Assembly (NCBI GenBank): GCA_007753675.1
Contig: CP036432.1
Coordinates: 3,942,394 to 4,006,393, forward strand
Direction of reading: 5' to 3'
From: Stieleria magnilauensis
Lineage (GTDB): Bacteria; Planctomycetota; Planctomycetia; Pirellulales; Pirellulaceae
DNA length: 64,000 nucleotides
The translations under genes were made by a program, and so were the position numbers. The notes beneath the pieces are model-generated. The model made no database searches. It was not told the DNA's origin and worked only from the letters and a program-made list of their open reading frames with translations. Positions 19,953 through 29,498 of the stretch are shown piece by piece; position 1 is the first letter of the stretch; each line of letters starts with the position of its first letter.

Positions 19953-22499
19953 TTACCGCAGCTTCTTACTCAGAAACCGCGCCGTCGCGTTGTCGGTCTG
20001 TTCGGCGATTTGCTCCGGCGTCCCCTCGGCCATCAGCCGTCCGCCATGGATGCCGCCGCCGGGACCGAGGTCGAGGATCCAGTCACAGCAGGCCAACAGG
20101 TCGAAGTCGTGCTCGATCACAACGACCGTGTTGCCCGAATCGACCAACCGTTGGAGCACGCCGACCAGGCGTTTGACGTCGTCGAAGTGCAATCCCGTCG
20201 TCGGCTCGTCGAGCACGTACAAGGTGTTGCCGGTCGAGGTGCGTGCCAGTTCGGTTCCCAGTTTGATGCGTTGGGCCTCGCCGCCGCTGAGCGTCGTGCT
20301 GCTTTGCCCCAAGTGCATGTAACCGAGTCCGACGGCTTGCAGTGAAGTCAGCAAGCGATGGGCCGCGGGCATGTTTTCAAAAAACGCGGCGGCCTCGTCG
20401 ACCGTCATCGCCAACACATCAGCCACGTTGGCGCCTTTGAATCGCACTTGCAACGTCTGGCGATTGAAACGTTTTCCGCCGCAGCGTGGACAGGTCACGA
20501 ACAGGTCGCTGAGAAAATTCATCGAGATCCGTTCGACGCCGTGCCCCTTGCAAAGTTCGCAGCGTCCGGCGGCCGAATTGAAACTGAATCGGCTGGTCGT
20601 GAACCCACGTGTCTTGGCCTCCCGCGTCGCCGCGAAGACCTTGCGAATCTCATCCCACACGCCGCTGTAGGTCGCCGGACAAGAGCGTGGGCTGCGCCCG
20701 ATCGGAGCCTGGTCGATGGGCACCAATTTGTCCAACTCCGCCGCCCCGGTCAGTTTGCCGAACTGGGCCACGCTGCCTGCTGTGGTGGGCAATCGTTTGC
20801 CATGGGCCAGTTGATACTCGACCGCGGGCAGCAGCGTGTCGACGACCAACGAACTTTTTCCGCTGCCGGACACGCCACTGATTCCGATCAGACATCCCAG
20901 GGGAAATCGCGCCGTGATGTTTTTCAGGTTGTGCGTGTTGACGTCGGTCAGGCTCAGAAAACGATCGGCCGCGCGCCGCGTCTCTGGAACCGGGACCGCG
21001 TCGACACCCGACAAGTAGCGGCCGGTCAAACTCCGCTTGTTGGCCTGAATTCGTTTGGGGGTTCCCGATGCAACAATCTTGCCGCCCTGGGCTCCCGCAC
21101 CGGGACCGACATCGATCACACGATCGGCTGCCCGCATCGTCGCTTCATCGTGTTCGACGACCACGACGGTGTTGCCGTTTTGTTGCAGCCGCCGCAGACA
21201 GCGGATCAAGCGATCGTGATCGGCCGGATGCAATCCGATCGAGGGTTCATCCAGGATGTAGCACACGCCGACCAGCCCGCTGCCGATGCTGGTTGCCAAC
21301 CGCACGCGTTGCAGTTCGCCACCGGAGAGCGTTTCGGCACTGCGGTCGAGCGTCAAATACGAGACACCGACTTCGTCCAAAAACTCCAATCGCTTGGTGA
21401 CTTCGGATTGAATCGGCTTGGCCACGGCGCGATGAAGTGGCGAGAGCGAGGGACCGAGGGCGCCGATCCAAGTCGCAGCGTCGGTTAGATTCATCGCCGT
21501 CAGCTCGGTGATCGAAACGCCATCGATCGTCACGCCCATCGCTTCGCTGCGCAGCCGCCCGCCGTCGCAGGTCGGGCAAATCGTTTTCGAATCCCCCGAA
21601 TCGACTCGCCCCAACCCGTCGCAGGTCGGACAGGCGCCGTAGGGACTGTTGAAAGAAAACGTCCGCGGTTCGATCTCTTCGACGCTGGCACCACACTCGA
21701 TACACGCCATCGCGGTGTTGTAGATCGAATCGATCCAGTTTCCGCTTCCGTCTTCAACCGCGGCGGTCACCAGCCCCTTGCCCAAACGCAACGCCAACGA
21801 GAGCGAATCGGCCAACCGAGAATCGACGCCATCACGCACCACCAAACGGTCCACGACGGCTTCGATGGTGTGATTCTTGCGCACCGCCAATTCGGGCACG
21901 TCGTCCAACAGATACATTTCGCCGTCGACGCGGGCGCGGACCAAACCGGCGACCTGGATCGATTCGAACACGTCCCGATGAGCTCCCTTGCGGCCTCGCA
22001 CCATCGGCGCCATCAACACCAGCTTGCTGCCCTCGGGACGAGACAACAGCGCATCGCGGATGACGTCGGCAGACTGTCGGGCGATCGCCGCACCACAGCT
22101 GCCACAATGCGGTAGCCCCACGCGAGAAAACAACAGACGCAAGTAATCGTAGATCTCGGTGACGGTGGCCACGGTGCTGCGGGCACTCGTCGAGCCGGGC
22201 TTTTGATCGATCGCCATCGTCGGCGCCAAACCGTCGATCAGATCCACATCCGGTCGCGGCATCGAATCTAAGAATTGCCGGGCATACGCCGACAGGCTAT
22301 CGATGTATTGCCGCTGCCCCTCGGCGAACAACGTGTCGAAGGCCAGCGAACTCTTGCCGCTGCCCGAGACACCGGTGATCACCGTGATCGCGTCGCGGGG
22401 AATATCGACGTCCACCGATTGCAGATTGTGAACCCGAGCGCCGCGAATTCGGATCGAGTTGGGGATTCGGCGCGGGCTGGCGGAACGGGATTTCGGCAC
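19953..22499 (-). CDS. uvrA: Excinuclease ABC subunit A (UvrA)
   Basis: 848 residues, the damage-recognition ATPase of nucleotide excision repair. Both ATPase modules are complete: Walker [16 protein letters not shown] and [15 protein letters not shown], signature motifs [14 protein letters not shown] and [17 protein letters not shown], and Walker [12 protein letters not shown] and [11 protein letters not shown]. The UvrB-binding domain ([20 protein letters not shown]) is present. Zinc-binding cysteine pairs are intact (CIECG...[14 protein letters not shown]...CPRCGGKR). It is about 90 residues shorter than E. coli UvrA owing to shorter loops, not loss of a domain. It appears monocistronic. 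Confidence 0.95.
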   Translation of the reverse strand: MPKSRSASPRRIPNSIRIRGARVHNLQSVDVDIPRDAITVITGVSGSGKSSLAFDTLFAEGQRQYIDSLSAYARQFLDSMPRPDVDLIDGLAPTMAIDQKPGSTSARSTVATVTEIYDYLRLLFSRVGLPHCGSCGAAIARQSADVIRDALLSRPEGSKLVLMAPMVRGRKGAHRDVFESIQVAGLVRARVDGEMYLLDDVPELAVRKNHTIEAVVDRLVVRDGVDSRLADSLSLALRLGKGLVTAAVEDGSGNWIDSIYNTAMACIECGASVEEIEPRTFSFNSPYGACPTCDGLGRVDSGDSKTICPTCDGGRLRSEAMGVTIDGVSITELTAMNLTDAATWIGALGPSLSPLHRAVAKPIQSEVTKRLEFLDEVGVSYLTLDRSAETLSGGELQRVRLATSIGSGLVGVCYILDEPSIGLHPADHDRLIRCLRRLQQNGNTVVVVEHDEATMRAADRVIDVGPGAGAQGGKIVASGTPKRIQANKRSLTGRYLSGVDAVPVPETRRAADRFLSLTDVNTHNLKNITARFPLGCLIGISGVSGSGKSSLVVDTLLPAVEYQLAHGKRLPTTAGSVAQFGKLTGAAELDKLVPIDQAPIGRSPRSCPATYSGVWDEIRKVFAATREAKTRGFTTSRFSFNSAAGRCELCKGHGVERISMNFLSDLFVTCPRCGGKRFNRQTLQVRFKGANVADVLAMTVDEAAAFFENMPAAHRLLTSLQAVGLGYMHLGQSSTTLSGGEAQRIKLGTELARTSTGNTLYVLDEPTTGLHFDDVKRLVGVLQRLVDSGNTVVVIEHDFDLLACCDWILDLGPGGGIHGGRLMAEGTPEQIAEQTDNATARFLSKKLR

Positions 22500-22635
22500 C
22501 GGTGTTCAAGCTGCGGGGGGAAAGACTGGGGCAACGCGGCTGGACAGTCTATGCAATCGGGCAAGCGGACAACACGGTGTAGGCCAGAGCCAGCCCCGTA
22601 GGTGACGCTGTGCGTCACCTACCGCTACCGCAAAC

Positions 22636-23634
22636 TCAAGCCGCTTTGGCGAGTCGTTTGGCGACGCGTGGGGGCGGCTCACGCCAACGTCGGTGCAGCC
22701 ACCAGTATTGCTCGACCGCTTCGGAAACGCTGATCGCCAGCTGGCGGTTGTACCACTTGGTCAACGATTCGACCGACTCGCAATCGCCCCGGGGATCATC
22801 TTGCGGATCGGCGACGGCGACGCAAGCGGTTTCGAATCTCATCGGCTGGTCGTCGATCCGCCGGGTGGATCCGGCCAGCATGGGCGCGCCGCTGCCGAGC
22901 GAAAACAACGCCAGTGCCTTGTGGCAGGACGCCGGAACGCCCAGAAACTTCGTCCAACATCCCTTGGGGCCGGCGTGCTGATCGGCCAGGATCGCCAACG
23001 TGCCGCCGTCGGCCAGATGCTGATCGACCTGGATCGCGCAGCCGTCCTTGTCCAACATCCTCTGCCCCTTGGCGCTACGGAATCGGTGAACCCATTCATC
23101 CAGAAAGGGGTTGTCCAGACGGCGGGCAATGGTTGTCGATTCACACCCCATCAACCCCGCGGTGTAGCCGCCGATTTCGAAGTTGCCGAAATGTCCGGTC
23201 ACCATCACGGTGGGACGTTTGGACAGACAGTTCCGCAAGATATCGCGGCTGTTGCGAAAACGAACGTATTGGGACCAGTTGGTCAGGTGCAGCCGCCGTT
23301 GAGCCCAGGCGATTTCGCAGACCATCAGCATCAGCGAGTGCCACATCGACACTTCGATCGCCTTCCGCTGACGCTCGCTGGCGTCGGGAAAGACCTGTTT
23401 CAGATTCGTCGCCGTCGTGTGTTTTCGGAGCGGCCCGAGACGGCAGATCAGCGTCGCCAACAGGCGACAGAGCGCGTCGCCCAAGTCCAACGGCAGCGTC
23501 TGGATCACCGCGACGACCAGCCGAATGACCAGGTAGCTGGCAAAATCGACCGCCCGCTGCCGAGCCGGTTTCCAGCCGGCGGCCAGTTTCCCGCCGACAC
23601 CGAGCGGCATGAATCGTTTGAGTGGCGTGACCAT
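22636..23634 (-). CDS. LpxL/HtrB-type lysophospholipid (lipid A) acyltransferase
   Basis: 332 residues. Transfers an acyl chain from acyl-ACP to lipid A or a related lysolipid at the inner membrane. An N-terminal hydrophobic anchor (about 33-65) precedes the family motif VTGHFGNFEIGGY, whose His and Glu form the catalytic H-x4-E dyad. The downstream blocks VDQHLADGGTLAILADQHAG and KALALFSLGSGAPMLAGSTRR match the fold. The gene suggests lipid A-type outer membrane synthesis, consistent with Pirellulaceae. No linked lpx genes are seen, so the acceptor is inferred. Confidence 0.82.
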   Translation of the reverse strand: MVTPLKRFMPLGVGGKLAAGWKPARQRAVDFASYLVIRLVVAVIQTLPLDLGDALCRLLATLICRLGPLRKHTTATNLKQVFPDASERQRKAIEVSMWHSLMLMVCEIAWAQRRLHLTNWSQYVRFRNSRDILRNCLSKRPTVMVTGHFGNFEIGGYTAGLMGCESTTIARRLDNPFLDEWVHRFRSAKGQRMLDKDGCAIQVDQHLADGGTLAILADQHAGPKGCWTKFLGVPASCHKALALFSLGSGAPMLAGSTRRIDDQPMRFETACVAVADPQDDPRGDCESVESLTKWYNRQLAISVSEAVEQYWWLHRRWREPPPRVAKRLAKAA

Positions 23635-23838
23635 CGGGATCAGATTGAACCGGGGAAAACTTGCGAAATGCGACGACGCCCGCAGCGGAAGTCCGGCGAG
23701 AGTGTCTCAGAAGTGACGCGTCAGACTCCAGAGCGATTTTCTGAACTGCGTTTTGCACTGAGTTCCTGGACTGCGGGGTGAAACACGCCCCAGCGGGACG
23801 CGTCGCGGCTTGTTGATTTAGTGAGCCGTCGGCGCTAG

Positions 23839-25831
23839 CGGCCTGTCGGTTTAGTGTATCCACAAAACGAGGGGAGGTGGCTTAGTAGGCATCGTCACGA
23901 TGTTTGCTATTCTTGGCGGATCGTCGTCGCGATTCACTTCTCACGCAGGGAGGCTTGCCCAGTGAGCCAGAGACAACCCAAGACCAGCTATTGGCAGGAA
24001 GCTCCTACACCACGCGGGCAACTGGTCCTCATTCCCACCGCCCTGGAGGAACTCATCCCTCAGGATCATCCCGTTCGCTTGGTCGACGAGATTCTCGATC
24101 AGATGGACTGGACTGATTGGGAGGCGGCCTACAACGGCGGATTCGGTCAGCCGCCGATCCATCCCAGCGTAATGGCAAAGATCCTGCTGTTTGCCATGAT
24201 TCGGCGAATCCGATCCAGCCGGAACATTGAATACGAACTCAAGCATTCGATCGATTTTATCTGGCTTAGCAGCGGTCGCCGCATCGATCACAGCACGATC
24301 AGCGACTTCCGCCGAAACAATAGTGATGCAGTCAAAGGCATCTTCAAACAAATGGTCAAGCTGGCGATCAACCTGGGGATCGCCAATCTCTCGGAACTGT
24401 GCATCGACGGCACACGCATCCTGGCTGACGCCAACAAATACAAGACTTGGACGGCCAAACGATTAGCCAAAGCACTCGAAGAACTTGACGCGCAAATTGA
24501 TGAGGCCCTGGAAACCTTCGAAGTCAACGACGCATGCGACGAAGATCTCATCGGCCAGGACGTTTCGGCGGACCGCCTCCCCGCCGCCGTCGCCAACTTG
24601 AAGTCACGCCGCTCACAACTGGCCGCTCATCTGGAGACGGTCAATGCGATGGACGAAGTCCGCAGGAAAAATGGGACGAAGGGCCCCGCCCAGTTACCCA
24701 AGACTGACACGGACAGTCGCATTCTTCCCAATAAGGAGGGTGGTTACGCAGCCAACTTTACTCCGATGGCGACGACCGAAACGCAGAGCGGCCTGATCGT
24801 TGCGGCGGACGTCTTGATCGGCAACGTCGAACACCACGAATTTGCCACCATCGTCGACTGTGTGGCCAACGACTTTGGAATTGACATTAAGCGAGTCATG
24901 GCTGACTCGGCTTACACGACGGGCAAAAACCTCACTGCGGCTGAGGAAAAACAGATCGAACTGATTGGCCCGCTTGCCGAAACCAATCGCGAGAACAACC
25001 CTGCCGAGCGTTCGGATTTGACTGAGCCCGTTGCCGCCGATCAGATTGATCAGTTGCCGGTTAATCCACAAACCAAACGATTTGACAAAGCAGCGTTTGT
25101 GTACGACGAAGCGAACGACTGCTATTACTGCCCGGCAGGCAAAGTGCTTTCACATCGGACGACCGAGAACACGACGCATGGCGACGGCTCTCCGGTGCAG
25201 CGAAAGGTTTACACCTGTTTTGAATGCGAGGGCTGCACGCTGGCTGGGCGTTGTCGCAAGAACGTGAAGCCAAAAGACGAGGCAAGCAGCAGCGAGGCAT
25301 CGTCCCAGGAGTCCAGCGAAGCGACCTCGTCGGACAAGCGAGCGGGCAAGCGACGTGGTCGCAAGCCTGGCCCGCCACGTGGTCGCGAGACGATGCATGA
25401 TGAGCATGAAGGAGCGCGACGTCGGCAGCGTGCGCGAATGGAAACGCCTGCAGCCAAAGAGGCTTACTCTCGTCGTCAGCATTTCGGTGAAACGCCTTTC
25501 GCCGTGATCAAGAGCACGCTTGATATGCGGCGATTCCTGCTTCGAGGTATCGCAGGTGTGAATCAAGAATGGCGCTGGGCGGCGACCGGATTCAATCTGA
25601 AGAAAATCATGAGTTACTTGGCGAAGCTGCGCGCCGCCGCGGCGACACAATCGCTCGGAACAGCAAACTAGGGGAGATAGGGGGCATTTCGAACGAAATC
25701 CGCCACAAGCGAACGCCACGATCCCGTCAACACGCTTACCAACGACTCTGGATGCCCCGCATAGCACCATAAAAGCCTCGTCCGGAACCAAAATCGAATC
25801 AACCGTCCCCAGGAACTAAATCGACAGGCCG
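23839..25831 (+). mobile_element. IS1182-type insertion sequence
   Basis: A 1993-bp element bounded by inverted repeats CGGCCTGTCGGTTTAGT (left) and CGGCCTGTCGATTTAGT (right, opposite strand). CTAG flanks both ends (23835-23838 and 25832-25835), read as a 4-bp target duplication or a palindromic target. It encodes a single complete transposase. The same inverted repeat type bounds a 116-bp coding-free element at 42178-42293. The boundary call comes from repeat symmetry, not from an empty site. Confidence 0.75.
23962..25671 (+). CDS. IS1182 family transposase
   Basis: 569 residues from GTG 23962, which is preceded by a good AGGGAGG ribosome binding site nine bases upstream. The N-terminal region (LVDEILDQMDWTDWEAAYNG, HPSVMAKILLFAMIRRIRSS) and SDFRRNN are typical of IS1182/IS5-like transposases. 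DDE candidates lie at LCIDGTRILADANK (first Asp), IKRVMADSAYTTGKN (second Asp), and a C-terminal Glu in the RQHFGETPFAVIKS region. A Cys-rich segment (CYYCPAGKVL, CFECEGCTLAGRC) may bind zinc. A Ser/Glu/Lys-rich linker near residue 440 is low-complexity. The gene looks intact. Confidence 0.92.
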   Translation: MSQRQPKTSYWQEAPTPRGQLVLIPTALEELIPQDHPVRLVDEILDQMDWTDWEAAYNGGFGQPPIHPSVMAKILLFAMIRRIRSSRNIEYELKHSIDFIWLSSGRRIDHSTISDFRRNNSDAVKGIFKQMVKLAINLGIANLSELCIDGTRILADANKYKTWTAKRLAKALEELDAQIDEALETFEVNDACDEDLIGQDVSADRLPAAVANLKSRRSQLAAHLETVNAMDEVRRKNGTKGPAQLPKTDTDSRILPNKEGGYAANFTPMATTETQSGLIVAADVLIGNVEHHEFATIVDCVANDFGIDIKRVMADSAYTTGKNLTAAEEKQIELIGPLAETNRENNPAERSDLTEPVAADQIDQLPVNPQTKRFDKAAFVYDEANDCYYCPAGKVLSHRTTENTTHGDGSPVQRKVYTCFECEGCTLAGRCRKNVKPKDEASSSEASSQESSEATSSDKRAGKRRGRKPGPPRGRETMHDEHEGARRRQRARMETPAAKEAYSRRQHFGETPFAVIKSTLDMRRFLLRGIAGVNQEWRWAATGFNLKKIMSYLAKLRAAAATQSLGTAN

Positions 25832-25886
25832 CTAGCCGCGGGCCTAGTGGAGACGACGTTGCCCTTGGAGGCCCGTGGCTAGCGCC

Positions 25887-27418
25887 CAATGCCACCTACT
25901 TTGTGGTCATTCGGGTGGTATATCATCGGGCTGCTGTTTTTTTCTTCGAAGTGACTTCTGGAATTTCGTTGTCTTTTGGCGCCGCGGGTGGGCTATGCGT
26001 GGGTAGCTGCGAGGCAATTTTCGATTGGGAAGTTTGCGGCCCGCTGCGCTCACCAAAGCGCCGTGATAAGCCAGCCTCCATTCCTCCAGGGTCGTAAGCT
26101 TTTCACGTAGCAGATGATGCTTGAACGTCGTCCAAACTCCCGTGAAGCTGAGCTCGCGAGGGTCAACTCGAATCAATTTCGCTGCTTGTTTGCGTAGCTG
26201 AGCGACAAGATTATAAGCGATGATCGATCCCATTAGCTCCTTCATCACCGTGTCGACACTCTTGGCGCGAATGTTTTCTGTGTCCATCGTCACTTTGACA
26301 TCGCGGATATCGAACTCCACATCGTAGCGACGAACGTACAGGGCAGCGGCCGAGTGAGCGTCCGTCTCAAGGCTCGTCACGATCTCCAGCGTGTCTCCAT
26401 TTTCAAGTTCAATTTGGTGGAGAAAGACTTCGATAGACGTGTCTTTACTAAGATCGAGATTGGTTCGGCGGTCCTTCGGTGTCGGCCGCCAAATCAAGTG
26501 AAACGTCTTGTACCCGTCCCCTTGGTCGACCAACGTAGCCGACTTGCGGTACGACCTGAATCGCTGTTTGGTCAGCCGCAGCACGAAGTCTTGATGATGT
26601 AATTGGCAGTGGTGGGCGACATTAAAAATCCCAAAACCGCTATCAGCCAGAACGATCGAGCGTTTCGGGAGTCGTTCAATAATCGGCTTGGCTTGCTCAA
26701 GTTCACTTTTGTTGTCCGCTCCGTACATCGGATCGACTTGCGGCAACAACGCGCACCCGGTCTGCATTTCATTTGCGACCAGCAATCTCGCAATAGGCCA
26801 AACCGTCTCTCCGTGTTGGTTGGACGCCGGCGGGAACGCTTTCTGAAGTGCTTCGGTCGGAGGAAGCGTGATCGTCGTCCCATCGATAATGAATACACGT
26901 CGATCGAGAAAGGCTTTGGGAGCGCGGGAAGCAAGGTGATCGCAGATTCGATGGGAAAACTCTTCCACGACAGCGAGCGGAATCCTTTTTCTGGCGGCGT
27001 TGTAGGCCGAATTGTTTTCGGAAAGGCGATTCTCTTGAACCCTTCGATTGTCAGGCAAAATATCCGTATGATTTTTGAGCAAATCTGCGACGGCATCGGT
27101 TAGTGAGATGCCTCCTTCGAGCCGTTGTAAAACGAGTAGCCAGAGGGTCGGGGCCTGCGTATAGACCATCCGCGCGTTGGCACAATCGTGATCTTCAAAG
27201 ACCCGTTGTAGTTTGGGTAATTCAAGAAGCTCAGCCAGCAACGCTTTGGCTTTGCCAAAGCGAGACTCTTCATCGGCACCGAGTGTCGTCGGGTCGACCA
27301 TGGCGATTCCCAGTCAGAAAGGCAGTAAGTGTAAACTTACCTGCCAGGCGCAAAAATCGTGCCAAAACCGGGTTTTTGGGACCGCGCCACCCGATAGGGT
27401 CCAGAATAGGTGGCATTG
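25887..27418 (-). mobile_element. IS4-type insertion sequence with 10-bp target duplication
   Basis: A 1532-bp element with inverted ends beginning CAATGCCACCTA at both sides (left at 25887; right, opposite strand, at 27418), with further matches such as CGGGTGG 25 bases in. It is flanked by a perfect 10-bp direct repeat GGCTAGCGCC (25877-25886 and 27419-27428), as expected for IS4-family insertion. Joining the flanks restores a palindromic intergenic repeat, so the element landed inside a pre-existing repeat with CTAG at the centre of the target. Confidence 0.9.
25907..27301 (-). CDS. IS4 family transposase
   Basis: 464 residues, a DDE transposase. The first Asp is in RRVFIIDGTTITLPPTEA, the second in RSIVLADSGFGIFNVAH, and the C-terminal YVRRYDVEFDIRDVK carries the family motif Y-(2)-R-(3)-E-(6)-K pattern with the catalytic Glu. 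The DDE core and N-terminal DNA-binding part appear intact, so the copy could be active. It fills almost the whole element, with 20 bp to the left end and 117 bp of leader at the right. The leader (27302-27418) should hold its promoter. Confidence 0.92.
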   Translation of the reverse strand: MVDPTTLGADEESRFGKAKALLAELLELPKLQRVFEDHDCANARMVYTQAPTLWLLVLQRLEGGISLTDAVADLLKNHTDILPDNRRVQENRLSENNSAYNAARKRIPLAVVEEFSHRICDHLASRAPKAFLDRRVFIIDGTTITLPPTEALQKAFPPASNQHGETVWPIARLLVANEMQTGCALLPQVDPMYGADNKSELEQAKPIIERLPKRSIVLADSGFGIFNVAHHCQLHHQDFVLRLTKQRFRSYRKSATLVDQGDGYKTFHLIWRPTPKDRRTNLDLSKDTSIEVFLHQIELENGDTLEIVTSLETDAHSAAALYVRRYDVEFDIRDVKVTMDTENIRAKSVDTVMKELMGSIIAYNLVAQLRKQAAKLIRVDPRELSFTGVWTTFKHHLLREKLTTLEEWRLAYHGALVSAAGRKLPNRKLPRSYPRIAHPRRQKTTKFQKSLRRKKQQPDDIPPE

Positions 27419-27453
27419 GGCTAGCGCCATCGGCTCACGATTGTTTCGGTGAC

Positions 27454-27573
27454 GACTAAATCGACAGCCCGGTCAGCGAGCGGCACCCCAGACGCGACGC
27501 CTTGGCGAGGGGCGCCGCGTGGCCCCTTGCTCACGCGTGCGGGCTGAAATCGACAGCCCGGTCGGCGACCGAT
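27454..27573. repeat. Intergenic repeat, family 4 copy 1
   Basis: This stretch shares GCGAGGGGCGCCGCGTGGCC and TTGCTCACGCGTGCGGGCT with the copy at 42178-42293. Two direct copies of AATCGACAGCCCGGTC (27459-27474 and 27548-27563) lie at its ends; this motif resembles the inverted ends of the IS1182-type element. The rest of 27429-27729 holds no gene I can support. Confidence 0.65.
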
Positions 27574-27729
27574 GTGGGTTGATCGCCCCGATAAAACCGG
27601 GCGTCGGGACACTATTTTGGCATTCGTCGATTCTCACCGCTGGGGTGGTGGTTGTTGGATCGGTGCTCGAAAGCGAACATGCCGCTTCTGAGCCTTTGGT
27701 TTTCGTTTGTCCCCCCAATCCCCAGACCG

Positions 27730-28548
27730 ATGAATTCCCCCGACCCTTCCCGTTCATCTCCCCCCAGCCCCCCAGCCTCCGACGGGGCCGATCCGTCCAG
27801 CGGGGCCTGTGCCGTCGTGTTGGCCGCCGGCAAAGGGACGCGCATGAACAGCGATCTACCCAAAGTCCTCTGCCCGGTCGTCGGCCGAGCGATGATCCAT
27901 TTCGTCATCGACGCCTTGGAAGCCGCCGGCATCCACCGCCAGATCGTCGTGGTGGGCTACGAGGCCGATGCGGTCAAGCGAGAGTTGGCGACGCGGCAGG
28001 GGAGCAACATTCAATTCGCACTGCAGTCCGAACAACTCGGGACCGGCCACGCGGTGCAGTGTTGCGGTGACTTTTTGGCCGACCAAACCGGTCCCACGAT
28101 CGTGGTCGCGGGGGATTCCCCCTTGATCCAATCCGACAGCTTGAAAACGCTGCTGGCGCACTTCAACGAAACACAACCGGCCCTGCTGCTGGGCACGCTG
28201 AAAAAAGACGACCCGACCGGTCTCGGCCGCATCGTGCGAAACGAACACGGCGACTTCATCGGCATCGTCGAACACAAGGACGCGACGCCCGAACAGTTGG
28301 CGATCAACGAAGTCAACATGAGCACGTACCTGTTTCGCACCCCGGATCTGCTCGATGCACTTGCGATGTTAAAAAACGACAACGCCCAGGGCGAATACTA
28401 TCTGACCGATTGTGCGCGTTTGTTGCGAGAATCCGGACGCCCGGTCGCGGCGTTGCCGGCGCTGCAACCGTGTGAATCACTGTCGATCAACAATCCCGAC
28501 GAACTTCGATTGGTCGACCAACAGATGCGGACGATGGGTTATGCGTGA
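27730..28548 (+). CDS. GlmU-like UDP-N-acetylglucosamine pyrophosphorylase domain protein
   Basis: 272 residues. A nucleotidyltransferase domain that joins a sugar 1-phosphate to UTP. The signature AVVLAAGKGTRMNSDLPKVL binds the nucleotide, EQLGTGHAV binds uridine, and VAGDSPLI corresponds to the metal-binding GDxPL of GlmU. GEYYLTD is also GlmU-like. The left-handed beta-helix acetyltransferase domain of bifunctional GlmU (about 220 residues) is missing, so acetylation of glucosamine 1-phosphate must be done elsewhere. ATG 27730 is chosen over 27652, which adds an unconserved extension; the first 22 residues are still Ser/Pro-rich. It overlaps prs by 8 bp. Confidence 0.82.
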   Translation: MNSPDPSRSSPPSPPASDGADPSSGACAVVLAAGKGTRMNSDLPKVLCPVVGRAMIHFVIDALEAAGIHRQIVVVGYEADAVKRELATRQGSNIQFALQSEQLGTGHAVQCCGDFLADQTGPTIVVAGDSPLIQSDSLKTLLAHFNETQPALLLGTLKKDDPTGLGRIVRNEHGDFIGIVEHKDATPEQLAINEVNMSTYLFRTPDLLDALAMLKNDNAQGEYYLTDCARLLRESGRPVAALPALQPCESLSINNPDELRLVDQQMRTMGYA

Positions 28549-29491
28549 ATTAAAAATTTTCAGCGGCAGGGCCAATCCCGATCTGGCGATGAAAATCTGT
28601 CGCCACCTGCACCTCGAACCGGCCGCGATCTCGCTGGGCAAGTTTCCCGACGGGGAAAATTATTGCAAATTGGACGAAGACGTCCGTGGTCGCGATGTGT
28701 TTCTGGTTCAGCCGACGTGCCCGCCGGTCAACGACAACTTGTTCGAGTTGTTGGTGATGATCGATTGCTGCAAGCGCGCCAGCGCCGAACGGGTCACCGC
28801 GGTGATCCCGTACTATGGCTATGCGCGACAAGACCGCAAAGACGAAGGCCGCGTGCCGATCACGGCCAAGATGGTCGCCAACATCATCGCTCGCGCCGGT
28901 GCCGATCGCGTGTTGACGATGGATCTGCACGCCGCCCAGATCCAAGGCTTCTTTGACGTCCCGGTCGATCACCTGTATGCCGCACCGGTGCTCAATGAAC
29001 ACTTCAGCAATCGCGGATTGACCGATGACAAGATCGTCGTGGTCAGCCCCGACGAAGGCAGCATCAAACGCGCCGTCGGCCACGGCAAACGCCTCGGCGG
29101 AAAACTGGCGATCGTCGACAAACGACGCACCAACGCGTTGGAGGTCCGCCAAAGTACGATCATCGGCGGTCCCGTCGAAGGCAAGATCGCGCTGATGTTT
29201 GACGACATGATCAGCACCGCCGGATCGATCTGTGGTGCCGCCAAACTGGTTCACGAAGCCGGGGCCGCGGAAATCCACATCGCCTGCACCCACGGCGTCT
29301 TCTGCGGACCGGCCATCGAACGACTCCGCGAAGCCCCCGTCGATTCGATCACCGTCACCGACACGATCCCGATCGCCGCCGACAAGATGTTGCCCAAGAT
29401 GGTCCAATTGTCCGTCGCACCCCTGTTGGCCGAAGCGATCAAACGGATCCACCACGATCAATCGATCAGCGAACTGTTCCGCGAACGCTAG
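28541..29491 (+). CDS. prs: Ribose-phosphate pyrophosphokinase
   Basis: 316 residues, the usual length. Makes PRPP from ribose 5-phosphate and ATP for purine, pyrimidine, histidine, tryptophan and NAD synthesis. The sequence shows IFSGRANPDLA at the start, YYGYARQDRKDEGR, the LTMDLHAAQIQGFF block, VVSPDEGS and the PRPP loop LMFDDMISTAGSI. It overlaps the 3' end of the GlmU-like gene by 8 bp, the same gene pair found in Bacillus (glmU-prs). The stop TAG at 29489-29491 is interrupted by an IS630-type insertion, whose first base keeps the TAG intact; coding is unchanged. Confidence 0.96.
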   Translation: MRELKIFSGRANPDLAMKICRHLHLEPAAISLGKFPDGENYCKLDEDVRGRDVFLVQPTCPPVNDNLFELLVMIDCCKRASAERVTAVIPYYGYARQDRKDEGRVPITAKMVANIIARAGADRVLTMDLHAAQIQGFFDVPVDHLYAAPVLNEHFSNRGLTDDKIVVVSPDEGSIKRAVGHGKRLGGKLAIVDKRRTNALEVRQSTIIGGPVEGKIALMFDDMISTAGSICGAAKLVHEAGAAEIHIACTHGVFCGPAIERLREAPVDSITVTDTIPIAADKMLPKMVQLSVAPLLAEAIKRIHHDQSISELFRER

Positions 29492-29498
29492 TGGTGCG

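Noticed and set aside
19953-22499. Truncated uvrA
   Set aside because: At 848 residues it looked short, but both ATPase modules, the UvrB-binding domain and all zinc cysteine pairs are present.
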